A DNA stretch of 31,596 nucleotides from Azolla pinnata (taxonomy: Eukaryota > Streptophyta > Polypodiopsida > Salviniales > Salviniaceae): positions 6,455-38,050 of the forward strand of contig JBBBWG010000349.1 in the NCBI GenBank assembly GCA_037176905.1. Direction: 5' to 3'. Of the stretch, positions 10,593 through 21,100 are shown one piece after another. The notes below the pieces were generated by a model. It searched no databases and was not told where the DNA came from. It saw nothing but the letters and a program-made list of their open reading frames with translations. The position numbers were made by a program, and so were the translations under genes. The first letter of the stretch is position 1; each line of letters starts with the position of its first letter.

Positions 10593-10789
10593 GTTGATTC
10601 GTGGTTCGGGCACGATGGGGACGCTTTGCCGTAAAGATTCGGCCATGGTTGTTGGTTCATCATCGAGTGGGGTGAGCGGAGCTCGAACTTGCCAGGAGGG
10701 CAAACTTCAAAACTAATTACGATTCGTAATGTCTCCCGAGTTCGATATATCATAAATAATCATATCATTGGCTGGTGAGTTATAGACCC
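10593..10789. other. Intergenic, nothing recognised
   Basis: Includes GTTCGGGCACGATGGGGACG-type sequence resembling text near 10370. No gene or transposon motif could be supported. Confidence 0.35.
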
Positions 10790-10829
10790 TTCTTCTTCTT
10801 CTTCTTCTTCTTCTTCTCCTTCTTCTTCT
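10790..10829. repeat. (CTT)n microsatellite
   Basis: Thirteen or so CTT units with one CTCCTT interruption. Confidence 0.9.
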
Positions 10830-11734
10830 CGATTCCTCGTTCGGGCAAGATGTCGTTGTTGGTTATAAACGCTATGAAAATTTTAACTGCGGCGAACGCT
10901 TCGATCTTTTTTTTCTTCTTTTTCTACAAATTAGAATAGTTTGTTGTTAGTGAACTGGAAAATGCCAACATGCTAACCTCCGATGTTGAGCTCGGGGTTC
11001 ATATGTACATATATCGTTATCTTTACTGATCAAGTAACAAGTGCTAACCATGACTTAAACCGAGCATTTCACAACAAAGGAGAAAGAAGGCTCGAATAGT
11101 GTCGATGACAAAAGAAGGAGAATATGATATGGCCTCGATTTGCTCGACAATTAATCAAGACAAAATGATCCTAATGCGTCGATCACAAGCCAAACAAATC
11201 TAGATAAACTCAAGAAATTTAGATAGCGAGAGAAGGAAACGGCCAAAACAGTGCTGATCAAAGAAGAAGACAAGATTGACAAAGAAGTAAGCGATCTGAA
11301 TAGGATTAACACGTAGCAACAAGAAAGAAGAAAATTAAAACATCTAGATAAGGTCAGAAAATAAACGAGCGGTTGATCCTAAGCAAAAGCTGACAAAAGG
11401 GAAGACATTGACCCCACTAAAGTCACTGTGATTGATATGGTCAACGAGAACAAAAAACGAGATGCCCAAAAAGGCCAAGAAAATAGAAGAAAGTGATCTA
11501 GATAGGATCATCAACAAGAAACAAAAGATTGAGCCATGCGTATGAAAACTATACAGGATTCATCATAACAGAAGATTAACCTAACAAAGGGAAGAAACGA
11601 AGCTAATAAAAATTTTTGTCAAAAGGAGAGAGAAATAAACACAAAGACCTTCGAAAAAAATGTTAAAAGCTAGCTAACAAGAGCTAAGGAGGAACTCCAA
11701 AAGAGAGAAAAGAGAAAGGAACCTCTAATCAGAT
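10830..11734. other. A/GAA-rich intergenic DNA without a recognised gene
   Basis: Rich in AAGAAG, AAAAGG and GATCTAGATAGGATC-like words. Two stretches, near 11285 and 11475, look like diverged copies of each other. All frames are closed repeatedly. It may be an old repeat or dead element remnant, but no diagnostic motif is visible. Confidence 0.35.
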
Positions 11735-11925
11735 AAATCTAAACCCTAATCTCTCATATACAAAACCCTAATCTTTCAAATACAAACCCAAATATTTTAT
11801 ACTCAAACCCTATGCCCATAGCATTAATATCTCGTATCCAAAAACCTAACATGTTACATCTAAATTCTAATCTCTCACACTCAAACCCTACATCTCTTAT
11901 TCTCAAACCCTAAATCTCTCATTGT
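11735..11925. repeat. Second degenerate telobox-like array
   Basis: About nine irregular repeats of AAACCCTAATCTCTCATA type, spaced 15-35 bp. Different spacer from the arrays at 9.9 and 29.3 kb. Confidence 0.65.
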
Positions 11926-11999
11926 AACGAATAGATACAAAATAGAAGAACCAAACTAGGCAAGGGTATAAGAGATAAGTGAGAAGTAGAAGATAGATG

Positions 12000-12620
12000 T
12001 TGTTGCAGACAAACTTGACAAGTAGGAGAATGTCAACCCAGTCATCTTGTTGGTAGCTAAGGGAGCACCACAAGTACCATTCTAGGATTTAGTTAACTTG
12101 ATCTGTTTGTCCATAGGTTTGCGGATGATAGGCTGAAGATAAATTAACAGTATAACCAAAAGTTTGCAAGAAGCTCAACAAAAATTGGAAACAAATTGTG
12201 ATCCTCGATCAAAAGTGATATCCTCTGGGATTTATGTAATCGAACAAGATTTTTTAAAAACAAATCATTTGTCTCCTCTCCGGAAATAGTTTTAGCTCAG
12301 GGAGTAAAATGTGTCATCTTTGTAAAACAATTTATCATGACGAGCATGGAGTCGTAACCACCAACGAAGGGAAGATCAGTGATGAAGTCCATGGAAAGAG
12401 AGGCCTACGGCCGTTTAGGAATTGGGAGCGATCAAAGGAGGTCATTTGGTCAATGATGAGCTGCTTTAGAGCGAGCACAAGGGTTGCAAGACTTGATGAA
12501 CTCTTCGACCAATTTCGAAGGTTATAGCCACCAATACCCTCAAGAGACCAACTCCAAGGTTTTCGCAACACCAAAATGACCCGCAAACAGATCATCATGA
12601 CAAACTTGGAGCCCGGCACA
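12000..12620 (-). pseudogene. Decayed Ty3/gypsy retrotransposon pol (integrase) fragment
   Basis: The conceptual minus-strand translation from ~12615 down gives recognisable chromovirus-type integrase landmarks in order: HDDLFAGHFGVAKTLELV, GYWW, CARSKAAHH, LPIPKRP, SMDFITDLPFVGGYDSMLV, KMTHFTP, EETNDLFLKNLVRLH, then after a frame change LSSAYHPQ-like and QQDDWVD-like text near 12070-12030. Many stops and frameshifts, several where Arg codons are expected, show it is dead. The region around the second catalytic Asp is destroyed. No LTRs, primer-binding site or target duplication were found. Plant retroelement relic. Confidence 0.8.
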
Positions 12621-12654
12621 GACCTTCTGGACCTTCCGGGACATGTGTCTATTA

Positions 12655-13175
12655 TAGTAGATACATGAATTAGTAAAATAGGGCATAACCCTTCTTGTAA
12701 ATTATGTGGTCATGAACAAGAAACACAATATCATTGTTTATGGGGATGTATGACTGCACAACAGATTTGGAAAAGGATATTTCGGATTTTGATATACGAT
12801 GGAGAAGAAAGAATAATTACATGGGGTTAAACAGCCTGGTCCTCTTTTGTATAGGAAGTGATGATATATGATAGTGGCTTACATAGTCAAGCTTTTTACC
12901 TTGACAATTCTAATGGACGAATATCGACCATACCATTACATGCTTTCTTAGGCCAAGAATATAAAGGCAAATTTATTCCCTTGTGGAAAATTCTTAGTGT
13001 TTCTGCTATGTGGGTGATGTGGAATTCCAGATGTGCCAAAGTCTTTGACAAAAAGTCAACATCTCCTATTGACGCAGTTAAGGAAATTTGTTCTATAATT
13101 ATTTACACTTTAAAAGGCCAATATAATAACATTTCTGATCATTCAATATCATTCTCATTTGTTCGAGATCTATAA
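12655..13175 (+). pseudogene. Decayed non-LTR retrotransposon (LINE) C-terminal zinc-binding region
   Basis: One plus-strand frame, with two stops at ~12829 and ~12853, reads PSCKLCGHEQETQYHCLWGC then TAQQIWKRIF, the zf-RVT (reverse-transcriptase zinc-binding) pattern C-x2-C ... H-C-L-x2-C. It is followed by LWKILSVSAMWVMWNSRCAKVF, matching the Trp-rich tail of plant LINE ORF2. The frame ends at a stop after FVRDL (13173). The reverse transcriptase and endonuclease parts are missing, as expected for a broken fragment. Confidence 0.75.
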
Positions 13176-13454
13176 AAATATTCTTATACGGAGATTTTTT
13201 TTTTTCCAAAATAATATCCTTCCATTAGTTAGTCCAAATTTACATAGCACAAATTATCAGACAAACTGAAGTAGATTTTGGTCAGACGATTTCTCGTCAA
13301 TACTTGGACTTGTCTATGTGATTTACTCCTCTTAGCTGGCTTTTTCTACCTCCGCAATAGTGGTTACATGCAATGTATACGAATTTCCCATTTGGGTTAT
13401 TGTAGACATTTGACATTGTTTAAAACTAATGACAAGAAAAGTATTGGAAAAAAA
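13176..13454. other. AT-rich spacer, nothing recognised
   Basis: Lies between the LINE fragment and the CATA/CATG array. A T-run at 13186-13205 is the only notable feature, possibly part of the LINE 3' flank. Confidence 0.35.
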
Positions 13455-14405
13455 CCCTAATTGCATGCATGCATAATATACATACAGCCTGGACTCATAC
13501 ATACATACCTCATAGCATGCATAGATGCACGGATACATACACACAGACACATACACACATACCTCATAGCATGCATGCATGCATAGATACATACAGCCCG
13601 AACACATACATACATGCCTGGTCGCATGCATGAATAGAGACATACAACATCAGCACATACATACATACTGCAGTGCATGCATGCATACATGTAGGCATAG
13701 ATACATACGACACAAACGCATACATACATACTGCGCCATGCATAGATACATACAACTCGGACGCATACATACATACCTCATAGCATGCATACGCACACAT
13801 CCACACATAGATACATACAACTCGGACGCAAACATACATACCGCATTGCATGCATGCATGCATACACACATACATACATACATAGATACATACAACTCAG
13901 ACGCATACATACATACCCCATAGCATGCATGCATGCATGCACACACACATACATACCTGCACACGTACACATACACACCTCATGCATGCACGCACGCATC
14001 CATACAAACATGCACACACACATCCACACACACACACACATATCCACACACGGACACATCCATGCATACATACACGCATGACATCCATGCACGCACGGAC
14101 ACATCCATACATACATGCATTCATGCCATTCATGCGCGCACACATATCCATCCACGCACGGGCACATCCATACATACATACATACGTGCATGACATCCAT
14201 GCACACGCACACATCCATCCATCCACGCAAGGACACATCCACACATGCAGGCACGCATGCATGACATCCATGCACACACGCATACAGACGCACACAAGCA
14301 CGCACATGCATGCATGACATCCATGCACATACACACAGACGCAACGCACGCACATGCACGCATGCATGACATCCATGCACATACAGACGGACGCAGCATG
14401 CGCAC
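13455..14405. repeat. ~950 bp CATA/CATG/CACA array with higher-order periodicity
   Basis: Almost continuous alternating pyrimidine-purine DNA. The left part repeats a ~60-70 bp unit (CATAGATACATACAACTCGG, CGCATACATAC, CTCATAGCATGCATG). The right part, from ~14080, repeats a GCATGACATCCATGCAC unit. Overlapping ORFs of up to ~230 codons on both strands, rich in Cys, His, Met and Tyr, are repeat artefacts. It ends ~15 bp before the CCCH gene's ACGT-element cluster. Confidence 0.9.
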
Positions 14406-14420
14406 ATACATGCCGCCATG

Positions 14421-14475
14421 CCACGTGGACGGGGCGCCAGCGTGGCACGCTGACGTGGCACGCCGACGTGGCGAT
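14421..14475 (+). promoter_or_regulatory. ACGT-core (G-box/ABRE-like) cluster of the CCCH gene promoter
   Basis: Palindromic CCACGTGG at 14421-14428, then 2.3 tandem copies of the 13-bp unit GTGGCACGCYGAC (14442-14454, 14455-14467, 14468-), which create TGACGTGGC and CGACGTGGC. ACGTGGC is the core bound by plant bZIP factors (ABRE/G-box classes). A CT-rich stretch with no TATA box follows. Promoter function is inferred from position ~260-310 bp upstream of the ATG. Confidence 0.6.
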
Positions 14476-14486
14476 GTCATTGTCAC

Positions 14487-14560
14487 CCACTCAACTACTC
14501 TCTTTCTCTCTCTTCTCTTCTCTCTCTTCTCTTCTCTTTCTCTCTGTGTTTTCTGTCTCT
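14487..14560 (+). promoter_or_regulatory. CT-rich (Y-patch-like) initiation/leader region
   Basis: About 70 bp of TCTCTTT/CTCTTCT pyrimidine repeats between the ACGT cluster and the CCCH gene start. Such pyrimidine patches are common at plant TATA-less start sites, so transcription probably begins here. Confidence 0.5.
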
Positions 14561-14586
14561 GCGTTCTGTGTCGTTCTTCCTGCTTC

Positions 14587-14604
14587 TGAAACCCTAACCC
14601 TAAC
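14587..14604 (+). promoter_or_regulatory. Telobox in the CCCH 5' leader
   Basis: GAAACCCTAACCCTAACAG holds two consecutive CCCTAA units. Teloboxes near plant start sites are known binding sites of TRB/TBP-type Myb proteins. Confidence 0.45.
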
Positions 14605-14647
14605 AGTCCCCTTCCTCCTCCTTCCCCGCCTCTTCGAAACCCGTCTC

Positions 14648-14694
14648 CATCGCCATCGCCATCGCCATCGCCATCGCCGTCGCCGTCGCCGTCC
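14648..14694. repeat. (CATCGC/CGTCGC)n hexanucleotide repeat
   Basis: Seven to eight hexamer units in the 5' leader of the CCCH gene, upstream of both ATGs. GC-rich and likely structured in RNA. Confidence 0.8.
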
Positions 14695-14723
14695 CCCTCT
14701 CTCTGCACCGGCTTACGCGCAGC

Positions 14724-14786
14724 ATGATCCATGGAACAGTTCGCTACCACTTCTGCTTCTCCCTCCTCGTCCTCCTCCAAACGTAG
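14724..14786 (+). promoter_or_regulatory. uORF overlapping the CCCH start codon
   Basis: The ATG at 14724 lies 7 nt before the main ATG in another frame and runs 20 codons to a TAG at 14784-14786, inside the main coding region. It has A at -3, while the main ATG (14731) has T at -3 and G at +4, so main-frame translation would rely on leaky scanning. Confidence 0.55.
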
Positions 14787-15115
14787 ACCCAGCGCCGCCG
14801 GTCCGCTTCGCCCCTCTCTTCAACCTTCTCCGGTCCCGCGCCCCAATTTCAACAGCTTCGCTCAAGATTGGCATCTGCAGGGCTCTCATTTTCTTCCACA
14901 GCAGCAGCAGCAACAACAACAACATCAGCAGCAGCAGCAGCAGCAGCAGCAACAGCAACAACAGCAACATCATCATCAACATCAACAGCAGCAACATCAT
15001 CATCATCAGCAACAGCAGCAACAACCGTATCAACGTCATGGAGTAGGGATCGCGGGTCCCTCTAGTAGCTATGGTGCAGGAACTCCTTACTCCAATTTTG
15101 AAGGTACGTCTGCTT

Positions 15116-15160
<45 letters not shown>

Positions 15161-18100
15161 AGAAGAGAGAGAGAGCTGTATTAGGATCCACTGGGCGCAT
15201 GATCAATCATAGCAAAGCACTCTTCCGAGCAGTGAAGGGACAGACAGGATTCGGAAATGTTACAAGTTAGAACAAAAGACGAGGAGTGGCAGCTTGAGAT
15301 GCAAAACCCAGTATTTTTCCCTTCACAATGTCACTGTTTGGTTTCTTTCACGAGATCAGAGTAGAGGAGAAAAGAAAGCTGCAAGATTTTTGTGGGCGAT
15401 GTCTGCATCCTCGTTTGTGAAAATGTTCTCGTTAGCTCGTAGAACCTCGTGAAGAGGCAGCTGTGCCTGAGATCCTCACGTGCGAGCCATTCCAAAGTGA
15501 CTAAATGCTTCTGCTTTCAGTTTTTTCACGATTGCACATGTTCTGCTTCATATGCAGACAACCTCTGGGTGAGGCTGTCCCTAAGGCAATTCCTCTTACT
15601 GAGAATGAATGTCTGCCATTATAATCGGACTTAGATCTATGCTGATTGTTCCTCCATCTCGTGAGGAGGAGCTCCGAGAGTTTCATTACTGCATGGGATT
15701 ATCATCTCCGATCCTTTATTTTTCATCTACGAGTACTGTGTGTTTACTCGTCACGAGTCTTCTTGCTAGTGGGATTTCAGTTGTTTAGGACCCAGTTAGA
15801 TTAAAGATATCTGTTCATGTTGTAAGCGCTTCGTTCTCCAACTGCCCTTGGTCAGACCATTTTCAGGTGTTGCCATTTCTTTGAATATTTAAAAACCAGC
15901 CCTTGGGTTCATGCTAAAAAGACGTTACAAAATCTATAAAATGAAACTGCAATGATTTTCCTTTACCTTAAAGACTCTTTTATTATGATCTGGGGATTAG
16001 ACAGAAGATCAAAAAGCCATTATAAAATGAAAATGCAATGGTGTTCCTTAATCCTAATCCTCATTTATCCATATCATGCATGCTGCATAACTCTGTGATG
16101 GCAACTTCCAAAACACTCATTAAGTTGATCTTTTGCAACGCTTCCACGTAAATTATTCATACAATATGCCATCATCATTATGTGGTAGCGGGAGAAGTGA
16201 CCTCTATACCCCTCCGTAGCTAGTATGATATCTCGATATCATTTAACTAGCCAATCTTGTGGAAAATTTTGTGAGTCTTCTTAGAAAGGCAAAGCACAGT
16301 CTGACAGATATATTGCAATATCTTGTGGTGAAGATCATGGGCAAGCTTTTCAGTCTCCTCCTCTTCTGTGACCATGCCTGTGCCTGCGCTCACATGAAAA
16401 GTCTCCGGATTGCATACTTCAGATACAAATGTCACCATCACTGTCATTTGTGATGATGCCTTAATAGGCGTCATAACCTCTCATTAAGCGATGATGTCCG
16501 CATCTTTTGTGTGGGACGAAGTCATCATTGTTTTGGTCAGGGATGATCATCATCTTCTTGGTCTGAGATGGTGTCACCACTGTCTTGGTCAGGGATATTG
16601 CCATCGTCAAATTGGTTTCGGATTATGTGAAGCAAGATTTTGGGCCCATGTTAGCATGATGGCAGTTTGGCTGTCATAATGTGAACTGCCAAGATCTCCC
16701 ACCAGACATGAACTCTATGAAGCCTCCTTGCATGGCTAGTGGCAGTCACATACTCTTGCTTTTGTAGCAGACATGCAACACATTTCTGTGACCTTAACAT
16801 CCAAGAGTCGTTGCTCCTCTTGTGAAGGTTAACGCATTCCAGAAGTGGGCTTTCTTCAGTTTGCATGGCCAGCATAGTCTGCCTTTGTAAAGCCAATGAG
16901 AGAGATGCACAAATACTTACGCTTTTGAGGTATCTCATTATACCTCTCACTGCTCCAATGTATTTCATTGGAGTTGGCCATGTACTTGCTAACCAATTCC
17001 AATGCAAAAGCAATGTTAGGACAGTAGCAACCATAGCATACATCAAACTACCAACTGAAGCATATGGAGTTTTGGCCATTTCATTCTTCTCACCCTGGGA
17101 TGAATGGGTGTCTTTTTCACTCGGTTTCACATTTGGATTGATTGGAACCCAAATTGTTTTCCCCTCCTCCATATTTAAATGCTCCAAAATACCTTGGAGA
17201 TATACTAGGAAGAGGGGTATTCACAAGCCAAGAATGTGATTTTTATAACCTTCACATCAAAGCTAACATTGCTTAAATGAATGCAAGGTATGAATATTCC
17301 TGCCAGCAATTAGCATGAAGTCAACACGTTAAACCAATATAAAGGAGAAACAATCTCACCATGTAAAACAGCAGAGTCTTTACATCCATCTTCTTGAAGA
17401 CAGGAGAAACAATCTCACGAGAATCAATTCCATATTCCTGCTTGCATCCCTTTGCAACTTATGTTGCTTTGTCTCTAATGAGGAACCATAAATGATCATC
17501 TTGTTTTACCTCCATTTTCTCATGCCAAGAATAATTACAGCTTCTCCAAGATCTTTAATTGAGAATGCAATTCAGAACTTGCATTTAATTTTTGTTAATT
17601 TGTATCACGCTTTCTTGCAATAAGCATGTCACCTACTTGCGAAATCAAAACAAAAGCGTTGCTATCTTTTCCTTATTAGCGTAGAGACAAGAATGTAAAA
17701 TGTCATAAGTAGGAATATTGATTTCATTTCATTGTGAAATATTTGCAATCCCACAGCTCGCAATTGATCAAACAAATCAACCACTAAAAGTTGGAACAAG
17801 CTCAACACTAGACTAAACAGTGCAACCATAAGCTTTTATAAAGTGAACTTTACTCATTATAGTGGTTCACTTGCACATAGTAGTTTCTGGTTTCTCTAGA
17901 CATCGAGTTTGGTCTTCTACTTGATGTCTCTAAAATCTTCATCTGAAAAGGCCATATAAATATGGGCAATAATCTTGCTTGTTAAGTAACTTGCAAACTT
18001 CATCATCCATACTCACTACCTTATTTTTCTATAATGCCTCTACACATCATTCTTGGATAAAATATGCTTTTCTTTCTAGCCTTCGTGAATACAATCAAAT

Positions 18101-21100
18101 TCCATCGTATTTTCTGAATTTGTCCAAGCATTGGCTGATGTACTTGATATATTGGAATAATTGGAGAATACAAAAAAAGGAGATTTGCACTTACTGACAC
18201 ATGGTGACCAAGGCAATGAGCCCTCTTAAACACATAACCTAAAGACAACTTTTATTAAAGGATATAATCTACTCTTATACCAATTGATAGAAAAAGGAGT
18301 CTTTTTTTGAGTTGAGGCAACCCCAGGTTCAGAGATTACGTCTCTTTCTGAACATTTCCATCATCTATCTTCCTTAATCAATATTAAGTCTGTGTTTACT
18401 ATTTTATGATTTAATCCCTCAGGTCACATTGGGATTCCTTACGCATATGATGAGTTGGAAAAGGGTAGGGGTTAAGCTAAGCGAGAGTTAAGTAAGTGAG
18501 TCTGCACCATGTGACATCCTGGTGTGATTGGAAATTATTTTATATCCTGAAATGAGTAGGAGAATTTTTCTTATGCTAGAAATGATTGCTTCGTGAAAGG
18601 TAAAGTAACATGTTTTGATGCTGATCAACTTTGGAGTGGATAGAAACCCATCGGAATCTGCAAACAAGGATTCCATGATATTATGCTGATATTATGGACC
18701 ATGTACCTTATAGATTGTATCTTTTTATCTATAATCTCTTTTATCAGCATTCCTCATTCCGGTATGGTTAATGTGACTGATGAGTAGCATTCCTCAATTT
18801 GCATTCTCTCTGATTGTCAGCATTTCTTTGCCTGCCCAATTTTGACTTAGTGTTGGTAGATATGTGGACCTTTTGAAGTTGTCATTGATGTGTGAGTGTT
18901 GCTGCATATAATATGCTACCATTAAAGGTTGCCTATTCCCTTGGTTGATTCCGTGTACATCCAAATTTTGAGGTAAGATTGGTGGAAGTGTCACATGCCA
19001 GTCTTCTCATCATTTTTCTGAAGGTGATATATTGACAGAAAACGTTAGAGATTGGTGGAAGTGCTTACCTTAGAGATTCTATGGTATGCGCACAAGTTCT
19101 AAGTCATTCGATATTTATTTTGGCTTGTTTTATTCTCATAGGTGACAACATTTCAATCATCCTGGCATTTTTGAATCATTAAACCTGCCTGTGGCTGAAC
19201 TAGATGTTTTTTCTTACATTCTATAATGAGATAGGGAGAGCATAAAATCAAGTTTCACAACCTTTGTATTTTTCTATCACCTGATGCTGTTTGTCTAGAT
19301 TCCTCTCTTCATTCTGCTGTAATAATATAAATGTACTGAACTCAACTTTTCTGAAAGAGCTATTGTAGTAAGTTGAATGCCTTTGAATTGGAAGTGATTT
19401 CTGCTTAGAAGCAACAATGTGGCAATGTTTTGAAATCAATTGAATGACTTCAAATAGGAACTGAATCCTGCTTTGTCTTGTAGAAGCGACAATGTGGCAA
19501 AACGTGACTGTCCAATCTCACTCAGATAGAGCAGAAGTGGTCATCAGAGGCTTCCCAGAACGCCCTAATGAACGTGACTGTGACTACTACATTCGGACAG
19601 GACAATGTGCTTATGGGATGGACTGCAAATTTAATCATCCACCTGACCGCAAAATGGTAATTCTCGGTTAATTGGATCCTAGGGTGATGCTTCAGTTATC
19701 ATACCCCTTAATAAGAACAGTGAGAGAACATAGTTAATGTTTGGCGTTACAGGCTGCATCATTTGTGAGGGATAATGGAGAATATCCGGAACGTATAGGA
19801 CAACCAGAATGCCAGGTTCTCATCAGCTAATAGTCATGAAGAATGATAATTGTGACGTACTACTAAATACATATGCATCTGACTAATGATCTTGATGGAG
19901 TTACAGTACTATATGAAAACGGGAATATGCAAGTTTGGCGCAACATGCAAATTTCACCATCCAAAGGAAAGATTGGAGAGGATATCAACTAATGTACTTG
20001 GCTTTCCATTGCGCGAGGTGAGGACATAACATTTTGATACTTACTACACTTTCTAATTGTAATAAGTTTCTTTCTTGAACTGACGTTGTAGCTCATGCAT
20101 ATTGGTGGTGACTTTCATGCACGTACATATCAGAGTTTATGTCCCTGAATAGTAATTTTCCATTAATCATTCTGCATATTTTTTTCGTAAACATAATATG
20201 GCATTGAGAAGCCAGTTTTTGAAAATCTCAAGTTTACTTCAAAAGTGACTTTCTAGTTATTTGCAAACTTGAAGGCAAATAAATTCCGACTTGAAAGAAA
20301 TCCTAGAAGAAGATTCATGCTGATTTTGCGCCATTGAATAAATCTCCACAAATGAAGTTGCTGGTTTTTCTTCTGGGTAAAAAAGGTTTTTCTTCAAACA
20401 GTGTCAATATCCCTCTACATAATTATGAGCTTGCTTTGGTTGTGCGTCAATCTGGGCTTTTTGCTTCAGTTACTAAATTATTGGGTTCAAAGACAAGACT
20501 TTGGTCCATAGAAACTACTTGCATTTTTGGAATTTTCTTAGTTTCAGTGGCATGTTGGTAATTATGGTGAAATCATGTGCCATTTGAGCATTCACTATCT
20601 AACTAACTTCCCACAAGGGATATATTAACTACCGTAAGCCTGGATACAGTTCTTCATAAATATGGTTAGGGCACATACTTTTTTATGCATCAAATTGTGG
20701 GATCTAAATAAATTCCAGCACTAGAGCCTAAATATTCTTCTCACTTACTAAAAACCATTATTTCAAGCAAGGTATCTGAATCTGAATGTTGTGATTGTCC
20801 TGGCTGAGAAAAGGCAGTGCTAAATTCATAAAATTACTTTTCAATGTAGTATTTACTCTGTACACTCCAACAATAGTGTTGCACTAATGGAAGACATTAC
20901 TTGAGCATGTGCTGTGCAATATCATGTTAATTGTGTTGAACCTTTTGTCTTGTCTTGCAATTAGTAAATTTTAATGATTATTTAATCCTAAAATATAAAA
21001 ACCCTATTTGTCCAAAACCTTCATCTAACCGGGAAGACATTCCAATTCTGCAGGATGAAAAAGACTGCCCATATTATATGCGAACAGGATCATGTAAATT

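Noticed and set aside
13455-14490. ORFs up to 227 codons, apparently Cys-rich or His-rich proteins
   Set aside because: Low-complexity translation of CATA/CATG DNA on both strands at once.
14354-15046. 230-codon plus-strand ORF overlapping CCCH exon 1
   Set aside because: It is an out-of-frame reading of microsatellite, promoter and the CAG/CAA tract. The zinc-finger frame joins exon 2 in phase, and this one has no continuation.
17830-18250. Further copia integrase or gag pieces on the minus strand
   Set aside because: No diagnostic motif could be read; left as unassigned intron.
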